Source: Morella rubra (lineage: Eukaryota > Streptophyta > Magnoliopsida > Fagales > Myricaceae). From it: a stretch of DNA of 64,000 bases. The position numbers were made by a program, and so were the translations under genes. Below are positions 11,505 through 23,264 of the stretch, one piece after another (positions within the stretch are counted from its first letter, which is position 1; the number at the start of each line of letters is the position of its first letter). The stretch is taken from positions 1,642,187 to 1,706,186 of the forward strand of contig CM025850.1 in assembly GCA_003952965.2 (NCBI GenBank). Direction: 5' to 3'. A model generated the notes under the pieces. That model made no database searches. It was not told where the DNA came from and worked only from the letters and a program-made list of their open reading frames with translations.

Positions 11505-12784
11505 TCTGTCTCTGGCAGCGTTGTCTGTTACAACTTACAAATTCGTGAACTAGAGCAACAGAGGTGGGTTCTTGGAGAGCAGGACTTAAAACGGTTCGTC
11601 CTGGAGGAGAAAATACCGATCGGAGAATACGGAACGCTTGTCGTTGTGCTTTTCCAAGTTTAAGCCGAAACCCGTTGTCGTTTTTTCTTCCTAGTTTCTC
11701 GAGGCGACCCGTTTCCCGTCGGATTGTTTTTTCTTCTAATTGATACACGCACCCTGCACTTAAAAAACAAAAAAGAATTAAGCAAATCGACACATTCAAT
11801 TTCTAGACACTTAAATACCCAAACATAAAGAAAAAAAAACTATGCTTATTTTTTCTGATTTTTAATTACCAAATTAAAAAATTAGAAAATTGCAAAAGCA
11901 ATTCGGTTATTTCCTCGTAATGTAATTGAAACTCTAAAGTCTGCTTTGAAGCTATAACCAATAAAGGAATAATTTAGTATCTACCCATTTATCATCTCCA
12001 ACTTTATTGAGATAAATAGACCAAAAGCTTCCTCTGCTAAATCACTCGGTATAATTGTAACGACTTGTTCAGCTCCTAGTTTCCAGCACACATGGACTCC
12101 GCTTTATATCTGCTGAAATGGCCGGACTAAAATTCATAAGAGAAGAGTAACCCAAAAAATTATTTACACCACGTTTGCAAAAACAAAAAATTCATAAGAG
12201 AATAGGTTATAAAGTGTCACACCAAAGGGGTTGATTTGGGTGGTCAAAACCTGGGCTTAGGAGATTGCTTATCTTGAAGTCTCACGTTAGAATTTTCAAG
12301 GTGTAAATAATTTTTTAGGGTCACTCCCTTGACAATTTAGACTAACTTAACATGTGTGACTTAAAGTATTGTACTTATTCGAAATTTATCGACCTATTAA
12401 GAGCATTATTAGTAACTTCTTCAAATTTAGTTCTCTACTTTAACCGAAAAGTACACTTCTCTATTTTAATATCAACTTTTAAAAATACTCTCAGCAGCTT
12501 CTCTATTTTACTATTTTATTTAAATATTACTTTTCAAATATTTTTTTATTCTTTTTCTAGCATTTATATTTTTAAATATTTGTTTTTAAGGGTATGGAAG
12601 GAAGAAAAGAAAAAGAAAAAAAAAAATAAAAGAAGGGAGAAGTGAGATCTGGAAGAGAAGAAAAGAAAAAAAAAAAAAATAGATATTAATATTTTAAGAT
12701 AGTGAAGTGAATAGTAATTTTCTAAAAATAGAGAATATTGTTCACATGTTATTTTTTTGTTAAAATTTGTTATAATAGATAAAC
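11505..12784. other. Intergenic, AT-rich; promoter of zinc-finger gene
   Basis: 5' flank of the minus-strand zinc-finger gene, followed by an AT-rich stretch (about 12390-12870) of homopurine/homopyrimidine runs. That stretch resembles a degenerate MITE and spans the outer edge of the left palindrome arm. No gene recognised. Confidence 0.5.
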
Positions 12785-14337
12785 TGCTACACGATTTTTT
12801 TAACTTTTTTATTAAATTGATTCTCTATTCTAATTAAAATATTAGAATAAAAAAGCTATGTTCTAAATAGATCCACTTTTATCGTTACCCACAGAAAAAA
12901 AAAAAATTAAAGTGTAGTATTGATTGGTCTGGCCAGACAATTATTACACCCCACAAATTGGTTAAAGCAATAAATTATTAGGCAATAACACCTTGTGGCT
13001 ACGCATATGGTAGGGGATTTGGTTACTGTACGAAGCCAGAGAGTATGAAGTAAAGACCACAATTGAATATAGACAATTCGATGGTTGAGATCCTGACACC
13101 TCATTTAATAAGATGCGGTCTCAAGTCAATTGAGATACTCATCCTATGAAATTCAAAACCAGATATTCAACCGTTGGATTGCGTATATTCGATCGTGGCC
13201 TTCACTTCACATAGCTTCGTACCCTCTTGCTTCATTCAGTAATTAAACCCTGTGGTAGGGGCCCTGGTTCAGTTCAGCAGTCATCCTCATGGGACTTTCT
13301 GCAATCTAAGCAAGATCTTCTTACGTAGCCTAAGAAAAAAAAAAAAAGATATTCTTACGTAAATGTCGGCAACATTTGGCTCCCAGGCCTAGTAAAACAA
13401 CACGATGCCGTGCGGCTTTCATGTCTAATCCCAGAGAATAAAACCCCCTCCACATGTCTTTCCCTTCAGCCGTATCCAGTGACCGATGAAGGGCCCCAAA
13501 AGCTTATTTTTTGGGACAACGACCGGAATTCTGAACGGATGGATGGTCGACACGGAATTATACCCACCTAATGCTTATAGGCGAACTTTCTTCACATTCA
13601 TTGCTCCAAAACACGCGATTATGACATATATCATTTTTGTTTCTACAATTGGCGACAAAACTCTAGAGATAGTCACTGCGCTGAAGCGGGTGAGGGATGG
13701 AGACAAACTTTGAGGGAATAGTATTTATTCTCTTTGTCAGCATCAACCATAACGTCCACTTGTTCAAGTAGATCGGTGGTTCACTGATATCTTTAAAGGA
13801 TAAAAGAGACAATCATGACGTGTTTTTATTAAATCTAAGATGGCGCGTCCAAATCACACACTTTCAATTATTATCTTTGCCACCGAGCTATCGGGTATGG
13901 GTCCTCCAAAGACTTATGAGGCATACGAATTTTCAAATATCCAAAAAGTCCTCTGCGTGTCTCTGGATAACACCGGCTCTATCACCATTCGCCCCAGCTG
14001 AGTTGAAAACTGTCCGGGCACAATGGAGACTTACATAAACAGAAGGCCAGGGAGCTTGACCTCCCGCGAGAATGAAAAGTCGATCATATCCTTGGTAGCT
14101 ATGAACGGAAAAGAAGAAAATCTTTCGACTGGCGTTTATACTCTCGAGTCAGATAGTAATTTAAGTAATGACGTGGGTTACAGAAGTCAAATCTGGAGAA
14201 GGTAATTATGACCGGAGTAAATCATGGGGCAGAGACTCGGATAATCCACTAACGAAGGCAGAATTAGACGCTCACCGGTCGCGCCTCTGGGACAAGAACT
14301 ACACGAGAAAAAGAAAACAGGGAGACGGAAGAAGAAG
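12785..14337. other. 5' flank of membrane-protein gene, left arm
   Basis: No gene recognised. Includes the presumed promoter and 5' UTR of the 753-residue ORF. Short open frames lack domains. The mirrored copy is 29029-30581. Confidence 0.5.
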
Positions 14338-16599
14338 ATGGGTAAGCTCGGCTGCAACATTAATGGGTATCTGGATGACACAAAGTTCAGAGAGCCAATG
14401 CCATGGATTGGCCTTTACGTTGTAGCAGCGTCCCTGGTTTTCCTCATCTCAATGGCTGTGGATGCCATCCAAGGAATCCGCAATAGGAAATTCTGGTTCC
14501 CGAGCAAGTTCTCCTCTCTCAACGCTACTTCGTTGACCCTGTTAGCTGTAGCAATGAAACTGTCTGTGGATCTAAATACCTCGATGCCTCGCCGCCAGGA
14601 ACAGCTTGCAAAACTTAGCACCACAGTCTTCATCTGCACAGTAATGGGTAATTCTATGCCTTCTCTTGGAACCATGGAGAACAAAGAGATGTTCATGAAC
14701 ATTATGGCCTTGGGAATACTTGTTATTACTGTAATTGTGAATATCTGCATCCAATTAGCCACGGGGGTAGTCTATGTTTTCTGGAAAGAACAGGTTTTCA
14801 TCATGATAATCATGCTTGTTTTGCTTCTTCTGTTGAGCTTTTCTGCTTTAACTGTCCCAACTACCAAGCAGTATTTGGAGCTCAAATACAATAAAAAGCA
14901 CCAAGTAGCTCTTAAAGAAAGCTCAAGCGAAACCGGTAAGACAGTTGTTGACAAACTTAGACAGGACCTTATGAAATATTGGGTGATGGCTCATACATGC
15001 AGCCCCCAATTTGTGATGGGGCGTTCAGTGACGTGCACTGCCGCTGGAGCATTTTGTCTTCTGAGTGCTGCAATTTTAGCAGAAGCCATGCTCAGATCAT
15101 ATTTTATGCCCTGGTCGTTTAAATTTTGCAGCGGAGAGTCTGATTATAAGTGGTCGACCACCTTTGTTCTTGTTATACAGACTATTGCCGTGGGCATCGG
15201 GACTATTGCCCCAGCATGTAGATGGTTCACGGCCATCCATTTCAGTTGCCCAAGAAAAGGCAATCAAAGCGGCACAAAAGAATTTAAAGTAGAGCACTAC
15301 TGGATCCACAGCCTTGTAGAGATGAAAGAGTGCCCACTCACTTTACAAGTCCATAATCGGCACTACAGGAAACTTGTCCATGATGCTAAATATAAATTCT
15401 TAGACTTGTGTATCATAGTGCAGACTGGAATTGTACTTACGAGCAAACTGATTCGCTGCATTTCCGTTTTCTTTGTAAGCCAGATATTGTCATCCTGCAA
15501 CTGCTGCAAAGAGCTAACGAGGAAATTCAAATTCAACAAATCTGTTTCAAGCACTCAATCAGCTTCAGAATCTCATCAGCCTCGCTTAAAGCTAGATCTG
15601 AGCCATTTTGTTTTGCATCTTGAAGGGGAGGATAATTTGGTTCAGACGATGATGAAATGCAGTAGGGACCCTACTGAGCATTGGATGCGGAGGGGGGAAA
15701 AGAGGCGTCCCAAGTACCTCATAAAACTATTGGAGATGTCTACACGAGGATTCATGGGAGTTGGCAAGTTTGACAGTAACCAAGTTCCCTCCCTAGGTTC
15801 TGAAGAACCACCAAATTGTTGGGCGCTTCCTGTGGTGACACTAACAAGTATAGCAGTAGCAATTCCAAACATCAGCCCTAGATTAATAAAAGAGTTAATA
15901 CTTAGTGTGAATGAAGGCCTGATGTATGTAAGAACTATAGAGAGTGACCTGGACGCAAAAGGAGATTTGATCAACATCAGGAAGGCAGCAGAGGTTGTCT
16001 GGCTAGGAGTGGAATTCTATCACAAGTGGTTGGATGTGGATCTTCGCAAACTGTCCCTTCAAGGAGAAAGCCCGAAGGAAACACTTCAACAACTTGTCGA
16101 TATTGCAAAGAGCAGGCTTATGGAGTTCCACAAGGCCAGTCACACAAATCTATGTTTAAAGCAAAGCCCTTCCAACTGGCCTATCAAAGTATTGGCTGCC
16201 AATTCTATGTATAGAATAGGTCAAACTCTGCTGCTAACTGCAGAAAGAAAAAATGGCCAGGTGCATGAGAAGTTATATGAAGCAGTAGCTGTCATGATCT
16301 CCGATATACTGGGTGCTTGCCTCACTAACCTACAACGTTTTATATCCATGAGGTGTTTGAGCACTGCCATTGAAAAGAGGGAGGAGAGTGTGAGGGATGC
16401 AGTTTGCTGTTTTGGAAAAACTTTAAAGATTCTGAAACTTCAAGAACAGAGAGCAGTTCCCAGTTTAGATCCTTATCAAATTGCATGCATTGACGAGTGG
16501 CGCTCATTATACATGCAGAAGAAACCCTTGCCTTCCTACACGGCAGAGAGTGAGATAGCTTCATCAGATTCTAGTGACGTTTATCTAACCATTGAGTAG
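14338..16599 (+). CDS. Multi-pass membrane protein of unknown function, copy 1
   Basis: Single uninterrupted 753-codon frame starting MGKLGCNINGYLDD and ending in TAG. About eight hydrophobic segments can be picked out: near residues 24-44, 55-75, 90-108, 120-147, 152-174, 228-250, 268-290 and 364-390. Short loops separate them, and a long mostly soluble C-terminal half (about 400-753) follows. The block WFPSKFSSLNATSLTLLAVAM and the pattern of membrane segments recall a plant family annotated only as uncharacterised transmembrane proteins. I see no catalytic motif, transporter signature or ankyrin repeat. The absence of introns is notable for its length. A copy with the same translation lies at 26767-29028 in the opposite arm. 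A polyadenylation-like aataaa is near 16692. Location (plasma membrane or endomembrane) cannot be decided from sequence. Confidence 0.85.
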   Translation: MGKLGCNINGYLDDTKFREPMPWIGLYVVAASLVFLISMAVDAIQGIRNRKFWFPSKFSSLNATSLTLLAVAMKLSVDLNTSMPRRQEQLAKLSTTVFICTVMGNSMPSLGTMENKEMFMNIMALGILVITVIVNICIQLATGVVYVFWKEQVFIMIIMLVLLLLLSFSALTVPTTKQYLELKYNKKHQVALKESSSETGKTVVDKLRQDLMKYWVMAHTCSPQFVMGRSVTCTAAGAFCLLSAAILAEAMLRSYFMPWSFKFCSGESDYKWSTTFVLVIQTIAVGIGTIAPACRWFTAIHFSCPRKGNQSGTKEFKVEHYWIHSLVEMKECPLTLQVHNRHYRKLVHDAKYKFLDLCIIVQTGIVLTSKLIRCISVFFVSQILSSCNCCKELTRKFKFNKSVSSTQSASESHQPRLKLDLSHFVLHLEGEDNLVQTMMKCSRDPTEHWMRRGEKRRPKYLIKLLEMSTRGFMGVGKFDSNQVPSLGSEEPPNCWALPVVTLTSIAVAIPNISPRLIKELILSVNEGLMYVRTIESDLDAKGDLINIRKAAEVVWLGVEFYHKWLDVDLRKLSLQGESPKETLQQLVDIAKSRLMEFHKASHTNLCLKQSPSNWPIKVLAANSMYRIGQTLLLTAERKNGQVHEKLYEAVAVMISDILGACLTNLQRFISMRCLSTAIEKREESVRDAVCCFGKTLKILKLQEQRAVPSLDPYQIACIDEWRSLYMQKKPLPSYTAESEIASSDSSDVYLTIE

Positions 16600-19500
16600 A
16601 CTCGAGAAGCCTGGAGTTTCAAAACGGAGATAGCTTATTATGTAAAGGTCGTAGGTGATGATTGTGTAATACTTGCATTATTACCGACCAAATAAAATTA
16701 CAGAGAATACGATTAAAAATAACTTTCCTCATGTTAATGATTTTGCTTATGATGTTCTTGATTGTGCTGGTATGCTGGTGCTACTGAGCCTCATTTGGAG
16801 CTGGAGTTTTGCAAATGTGGTGCTTCAGATTTTGCTAAAATATTGTGTAGTTAATTTCCCGCTCTTCTTTTCAAGTTAAGTTTAGGTTTTGACTCATTTT
16901 AATAAATAGTCCTTAGGTTTTTAAATTGATTATAAATATCCTTAAGTTTGCAATTCTAAACAAGTCCTTTAGTTGAACTTTTACCTATAAAATTAACAAG
17001 TCATTCGTCAATTTCAATTATAAATTGACATGTGTCACCAAAAATTAAAATCCCGTGACTTTTTTTTTAAAATATTTTATATTTTAAAAAAATAATAAAA
17101 CACAAACTTAAAAAATTATAAGTCACATTATTTTAGTTTAGAGTGACAAATATCAATTTATGGTTAGAATTGACATGTGAATAGTTAACTTTAAGAATGA
17201 AATTTTAAGTGAATTTTTTTGACAAAACGATAAATTCAAGAACCTCTATAATAAATTTGAAACCTGAAAGGACGATTTTTTAAAAGGAGTCAAAAGCTAG
17301 GGACGGAATAGATACTTAACCCTGAAATTTAAGACCGCTGGATAGGTTATACCAGCAGCTGGGCCAATGGCAAAGCTGCTATGAACTGAAAACCACATAA
17401 TACATACCATTTAAAGAGGGGTGCAAAAACTCAAGGCCCTTAAAACCAACTCACAGTCCTGTTAAATGAAAGGATTTCAAATTGTCTAAGGGAACTTTTT
17501 ATCTACTTAATTACAATTAATCAATTTTATTCATGATGAAAATCAATAATGTGGGTTTGCTAGTACAGCTGTAAAAGGTTCTTTCCCAACTGCCATGTCT
17601 TAGATGCTAATCGTTTCCCAGGTGAAAGCAACAGAAGACATGAAGACTTCAGGCTAACTGTGTCAAAGCCATATAGTATAAAAACCATGATGTTACATAA
17701 TGTAGAGTTTATAATCACAGATGTGATATCAAGTATACAGTATTAACATCATCAATAAACCTTCAATCACTAACTAATTTGCCAGGAAACTCAGTGAAGT
17801 CATTATATGACTAAATGACGAAGAACAGGATTAACATTGCTTTGTCATTCAAGGCAGTGAATGTAATAAGGAGACAAGCAGGAAAGCTATGAGAATAAGA
17901 TTACAAATAAAAGGTATATCTATCGTCCATGCTGAATATTCCAGCGGTATTCGTTCTTGTCATGGTGTGCATTATACAACAACAAAATTATCTGACATCT
18001 GAGAACAAAGAAAAAACAAACATAAGAACCACAAAGTTGACACAAGTGAGGAAATAAAATTCATGGCCAGCCGCCAACATTTGCTAACAAATCCTGAGTA
18101 ATCAATTGCAATGATCGTGCAAGTCAGACATATTCTGAGCCCCTTAGGAGCTGGACTACATAGAGTAAGCAAAGATTGATTGCTTAGTAATGTCGTCAGA
18201 TGTGAGCCTTTCCCTTAGTTCACAATTTACACACCCACAGTGAACATGGGCATTTAATCACTTGAAAGTAACTTTTTCAACAAGCAGTCTCAAGGGAGCA
18301 TCAGACAATAAACTCAAATTTATGTGCCAAAATCTAGCAAGGCAGCAAGTACATCATTATTGCAAGGCAATCTATTGATTCTTATAGCTTATGGTGTATC
18401 AATCCAAACTTCTACCAATGTTAATTGAAGTTCTGGGAACCAACTGGCACAGAAGCTACCGCAACTAGAATGAAAAAAAAGATCCAGCCATACGAAACAG
18501 ACATGCTCTCACAGGACAACATAAATTAATGAAGAGACATGTCAATGAACAGAACCAACGAGAGAGTGCAGACACCTTTCTGATGTGATGAAAAAGACAA
18601 AATGTGTATATTCAAAAATCAATCTGAAACACTTCGACAAGAACCAATAACTTCTGGGCTTACTTATTTCATAAAATTCATGGCCTTCAGAAGAATTGTA
18701 TCGGTCACCTACTGTTAACTTCAATTTTTTGCTAAGAAATTGTAAAACCCTGGTAACAACCACAGCCTTTCCTGGATCCTTGGACTTGACCAACAGGAAT
18801 ATATCTTTGATCTTCCAAATACCAGCTTCCAGTAATTTCTAGGAAGCAATGCAGTCTCTCTCTCTCTCATACATACACACACACAGCACTAAATCTTGAC
18901 AGGATCTGAATCTGCTATTTACTAACAAGATTTCATCCCCTAACATGAACAATAATTGTCTATCTAAAACTGTACTCCCACCAAAACAAATTAATCCATA
19001 GGATCCGATCATCAAATATCTACAATCTGAAAGTTGTTTGATAGACATGCTAATCTTCATCTACTTCATGGTATCAATAATGCTACCGACAATTGGCCCA
19101 AACCAGTCTTTTTAGCAAAACAGGCAATGTAGGATGATTGCCAGTATGCTTGATTAACAACTGCTTTCCTTAATGTATTGTATTGCTCGCTGCAATGTGC
19201 TGTTACTACTGACTATGCATTGTCCTAGGTCTAATTCAAGGTACCTGAAAGCTGGCGGACTGTTTCAAGTTATCAATATCCTAAGTGGCAATTAAAGTTG
19301 CCTCGAACTAAAGAGCTCTATTTGCTCTCTGTTCAAAGACCTAAATAAACAACATTTTTTCCCTTCACGGCAATTGGAGAAACGACTGAAGACATTCTCA
19401 TAATTCAGAGAACTACAAGGATAATGTCGACGGGTTAGCTCAGAACGAAAGCACACAACTGGGATTCCTGGATATGACCTTCTGGCTCGTGGATTTAACA

Positions 19501-20095
19501 ATATGGAACACTTGAAAGCCAAAATTAAATACGCAAAAGGAACTGCATTGTGTGCCACATGACTAAACAGCTGAAGTCGAGGACTCACTACTGAACATAG
19601 CAAAAGTCCATAGCTTTTCCATGAGAAGTTAGATCATTCAGATAACAGTTTATGCAGATAACGTTTAAAGGAACGTTGATTTGAATATTGTGAAATTCCA
19701 AGTCTCTTTTTCCTTCTAGGACAATATCTCAGCTAGCAAAATTCGATGGCTTCTCAATGAGAAGTTAGATACGTCAGATAACAGTATATGTAGTTGACAA
19801 AAAAAGGAACGTTGATTTGACTATTGGAAATTCCGAGACCTTTTTTCCTTCTTGGACAATATCACAATTCACAGCGATCCATTTGATTCATACAATACAA
19901 AGTCCGATTCGATATGGAGCTGAAAAGAAAAAAAGTTGCTTGAATTTTCATTAAAAAAACAATTAATATTGAAATCCACAATATCCAAACCGGCAATGAC
20001 CATCAGTCCCACCACAAACCCCTAACAAGTAGGCTCCCTCCGAAATTAGAACAAAGGAAAAGAAAACCTGGCTCCTAAACGACGTAAGCCGGGAA
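16600..20095. other. Left-arm region between the two genes; no gene recognised
   Basis: 3' flank of the membrane-protein gene and long 3' flank of the minus-strand microprotein gene; the two genes converge on it. A minus-strand 83-codon frame (18542-18793) and others are short and domain-free; they may be 3' UTR or a noncoding transcript. Most sequence differences between the two palindrome arms fall here (about 16.76-16.84, 17.04-17.25 and 17.5 kb). Confidence 0.5.
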
Positions 20096-20269
20096 CTAAT
20101 CATCCCCTTCCCTCTTCTTCGGCTTGCGATAATTCTCCTCGATGTGCTGCGCTATCAGAAGCCCAGTGCCGGCGAGCTTCTTGAGATTCGGAACGTTGTA
20201 GTTTTGGGCCACGTAGACTCCGAACGCGGTGCCAACTAGGAAGGAGAAGGTGCTCTTGATCAAACCCAT
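20096..20269 (-). CDS. 57-residue plant microprotein, copy 1
   Basis: Small intact frame: starts MGLIKSTFSFLVGTAFGVYV, continues with AQNYNVPNLKKLAGTGLL and ends in the basic/acidic tail RKPKKREGDD. Residues 5-24 form one hydrophobic segment that could be a membrane anchor or a mitochondrial-type N-terminus. It is followed by a polar helix with QNYNVPN. I recall similar small conserved plant proteins of unknown function. The good amphipathic design, and the intact match to the other arm (23091-23264), argue that it is a real gene and not chance. The start codon follows gctttagcaa with an A at -3. No paralogue other than the mirrored copy is seen here. Confidence 0.75.
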   Translation of the reverse strand: MGLIKSTFSFLVGTAFGVYVAQNYNVPNLKKLAGTGLLIAQHIEENYRKPKKREGDD

Positions 20270-21577
20270 TTGCTAAAGCTTAACTTCACCTCCAAAAAAT
20301 ATATATGCTTTAAAGATCGGTCAACGGGAGTCGAAATGCGTAGGGCCTTTGGATCTGAGTGGGCAGAGATTTATGGGGAAGGAATTTGAATCGTGAGGAG
20401 ACTTCTACTTCTCGTGCTCCTCACGCAATTCGCATCGCGTTAGTTGCCCCTTCCCCAAGCACCGTACAGATCCAAAGCCCACGAGAAAACCCGACCCATC
20501 GTCGAGAATTCTACTACTGGGTCCAATCTGCTTACTAGGCACCATCAGAATTCAGAGCGCTTTTTTCTTTTTTTCTTTTTTTTTTGGGATTTTTAAAATG
20601 GGTTCTCATTCTATAATTCTCAAAGAATATATGTGATAATACCTTTTTTTTTTTTTTTTATCCAATGGCCAATAAAACACAACACCTGTACGGCACTTGT
20701 CAGTTGCTTGTCTTTTTAGAGAATATTTTTTTTACCAAAATTTTAAGGAATATTCTTAAATTTTAAGAATTTTTTTAATTTAAAATTTATTGAAGTTTGT
20801 GAAAGGTACAGTGTGTATGTGTAAAAGTTAAAAATTTTAATGTGTGTTTATTTGCTAAAAATTTTTATCCTCCAAAATATTCGAAAAATAAATGTAACCT
20901 TAATTTATTTACTTTTTTTTTCCTTTGCCTTTTAATTTATTTACTAAGCTTGAGTTTTATCTATTGACTTCGTAGATGTACTAGAAGTTTCAATAACCTC
21001 CCAATAAATTCACTTGAAATTATAAAAAGAATATCATTCATTTCAAGGACCAATTGAATAATATTTTCCTTCGCAATCATTCATTGATTCACCAAATCTA
21101 TTTATTTTATTTTTATTTTGAGATCAACGTAGAAAAAATCTCGATCTAATGAATTTTATTTTTTGAACCGAATTGAATTTTTGTTATTTTTTAAAATTGC
21201 AAAATTTAGTGAATAGTTCAAGTTTCCAAGAAAAGTTTTGTCGAGCTCGAGTGAGACTGAGACTGAGAGACATGAATACAACCACTGTTTTTTTTGTTGC
21301 AAGTCATGAATATAAGCACTTACAATCAAACTGATGAAGCTCAATTTAGAAGGAAAAAAAACTGAATCTGCCACGTTTAGATAGTATTTTAAAACGTTTT
21401 AAAATATTTCTTACACTTATTTTTTCATCGATTTTAATTTTTTTTACCAATTTTAATAATTTTTATAAATTTTAACAATTTTAACACATTTTTTATTAAT
21501 TTTAAAAAATTTAACGATTATTTCTAAAAAAATATAACATAAAAATTATTTTGACATCCTAAAACAAACATAGCCCG
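20270..21577. other. Inner left arm: microprotein promoter and AT-rich repeats
   Basis: 5' flank of the microprotein gene, then AT-rich DNA holding a degenerate copy of the MITE-like family seen at 131-311 (about 20715-20905) and a second AT-rich repeat (about 21374-21577) whose outer end coincides with the palindrome breakpoint. No gene recognised. Confidence 0.5.
21374..21577. mobile_element. AT-rich MITE-like element at palindrome centre, left copy
   Basis: About 200 bp of A/T-rich DNA beginning near acgtttagatagtatttt and ending near aaaacaaacatagcccg. The ends are weakly inverted to each other (gtttag... versus the complement of ctaaaacaaac). A mirrored copy at 21776-21980 differs at around ten positions, more than the outer arms do. 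The inverted duplication breaks exactly at its outer end. Confidence 0.4.
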
Positions 21578-21775
21578 ATGAATAACACGATTTGACTTCT
21601 ACAAGACGCGACAATCAGTTCGGTCAGACGCGATATCAACGAGAAGCCAAACGGGAGAGTGACAGAGTGGATTATAGATGTTGCATAAGAGGAGAGGAGA
21701 GATATCGCGGTGGTGGTCGATAGGCTAGTAAGAGTCAAATCGATAGCTATTTATAGACGCGTCGGCGGTCACGAG
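21578..21775. other. Unique 198 bp spacer of the palindrome
   Basis: Not repeated in the arms. It is noticeably richer in CG dinucleotides (acgcg, tatcgcgg, gacgcgtcggcggtcacg) than the AT-rich flanks. No open frame or RNA gene recognised. It provides the loop between the two 8.8 kb arms. Confidence 0.9.
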
Positions 21776-23090
21776 CGGGTTATGTTTGTTTTAGATTTTA
21801 AAATAATTTTTTTATGTTTATATTTTTTTTAGAAATAATGTAAATTCTTTTAAAATTAATAAAAAATGTTTAAAAATTGTTAAAATTTATAAAAAATTAT
21901 TAAAATTGGTAAAAAAATTAAAATCGATGAAAAAATAAGTGTAAGAAATATTTTAAAACGTTTTAAAATACTATCTAAACGTGGCAGATTCAGTTTTTTT
22001 TCCTTCTAAATTGAGCTTCATCAGTTTGATTGTAAGTGCTTATATTCATGACTTGCAACAAAAAAAACAGTGGTTGTATTCATGTCTCTCAGTCTCAGTC
22101 TCACTCGAGCTCGACAAAACTTTTCTTGGAAACTTGAACTATTCACTAAATTTTGCAATTTAAAAAATAACAAAAATTCAATTCGGTTCAAAAAATAAAA
22201 TTCATTAGATCGAGATTTTTTCTACGTTGATCTCAAAATAAAAATAAAATAAATAGGATTTGGTGAATCAATGAATGATTGCGAAGGAAAATATTATTCA
22301 ATTGGTCCTTGAAATGAATGATATTCTTTTTATAATTTCAAGTGAATTTATTGGGAGGTTATTGAAACTTCTAGTACATCTACGAAGTCAATAGATAAAA
22401 CTCAAGCTTAGTAAATAAATTAAAAGGCAAAGGAAAAAAAAAGTAAATAAATTAAGGTTACATTTATTTTTCGAATATTTTGGAGGATAAAAATTTTTAG
22501 CAAAATAAAACACACATTAAAATTTTTAACTTTTACACACATACACACTGTACCTTTCACAAACTTCAATAATTTTAATAAAGTAAAGATTCTTAAAATT
22601 TAAGAATATTCCTTAAAATTTTGGTAAAAAAAATATTCTCTAAAAAGACAAGCAACTGACAAGTGCCGTACAGGTGTTGTGTTTTATTGGCCATTGGATA
22701 AAAAAAAAAAAAAAAAGGTATTATCACATATATTCTTTGAGAATTATAGAATGAGAACCCATTTTAAAAATCCCAAAAAAAAAAGAAAAAAAGAAAAAAG
22801 CGCTCTGAATTCTGATGGTGCCTAGTAAGCAGATTGGACCCAGTAGTAGAATTCTCGACGATGGGTCGGGTTTTCTCGTGGGCTTTGGATCTGTACGGTG
22901 CTTGGGGAAGGGGCAACTAACGCGATGCGAATTGCGTGAGGAGCACGAGAAGTAGAAGTCTCCTCACGATTCAAATTCCTTCCCCATAAATCTCTGCCCA
23001 CTCAGATCCAAAGGCCCTACGCATTTCGACTCCCGTTGACCGATCTTTAAAGCATATATATTTTTTGGAGGTGAAGTTAAGCTTTAGCAA
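21776..23090. other. Inner right arm: AT-rich repeats and microprotein promoter
   Basis: Mirror of 20270-21577, with the second copies of both MITE-like elements (about 21776-21980 and 22455-22645). No additional gene recognised. Confidence 0.5.
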
Positions 23091-23264
23091 ATGGGTTTGA
23101 TCAAGAGCACCTTCTCCTTCCTAGTTGGCACCGCGTTCGGAGTCTACGTGGCCCAAAACTACAACGTTCCGAATCTCAAGAAGCTCGCCGGCACTGGGCT
23201 TCTGATAGCGCAGCACATCGAGGAGAATTATCGCAAGCCGAAGAAGAGGGAAGGGGATGATTAG
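23091..23264 (+). CDS. 57-residue plant microprotein, copy 2
   Basis: The same 57-residue product as 20096-20269: one N-terminal hydrophobic segment (about 5-24), then QNYNVPN and a charged tail ending KKREGDD, with a TAG stop. The reading frame and 5' flank (including the gcatatata run about 30 bp upstream) mirror the left arm. Two copies in opposite orientation point outward from the palindrome centre, so each keeps its own promoter. The function is unknown; a single-pass membrane or organelle-associated role is only a guess from hydrophobicity. Confidence 0.75.
   Translation: MGLIKSTFSFLVGTAFGVYVAQNYNVPNLKKLAGTGLLIAQHIEENYRKPKKREGDD

Larger units (their letters stand above)
12785..21577. 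repeat. Left arm of an 18 kb inverted repeat (8.8 kb arm)
   Basis: The sequence from 12785 to 21577 is repeated in inverted orientation at 21776-30581. Paired coordinates sum to 43366 in the outer part, 43360 in the middle and 43353 at the inner edge, so the arms differ by only 13 bp net in length. Reading frames in the outer 3.8 kb have the same translation in both arms. The arm contains the 753-residue membrane protein gene (14338-16599, plus) and the 57-residue microprotein gene (20096-20269, minus). The true outer edge may lie further left, because the matching right-hand edge is hidden by an N gap. Confidence 0.97.

Noticed and set aside
11280-11663. A 127-codon plus-strand frame beginning [10 protein letters not shown]
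   Set aside because: It is antisense to exon 1 and the leader of the zinc-finger gene, has no domain, and the minus-strand exon fits a complete 15-exon model.
11095-11799. A 234-codon minus-strand frame
   Set aside because: It reads through an intron in a different frame from the exon 1 to exon 2 join; its sequence has no conserved features.
18542-18793. 83-codon frame mirrored at 24567-24818
   Set aside because: No recognisable domain and no splice partners found; it may be 3' UTR or a noncoding transcript, so it was not called as a gene.
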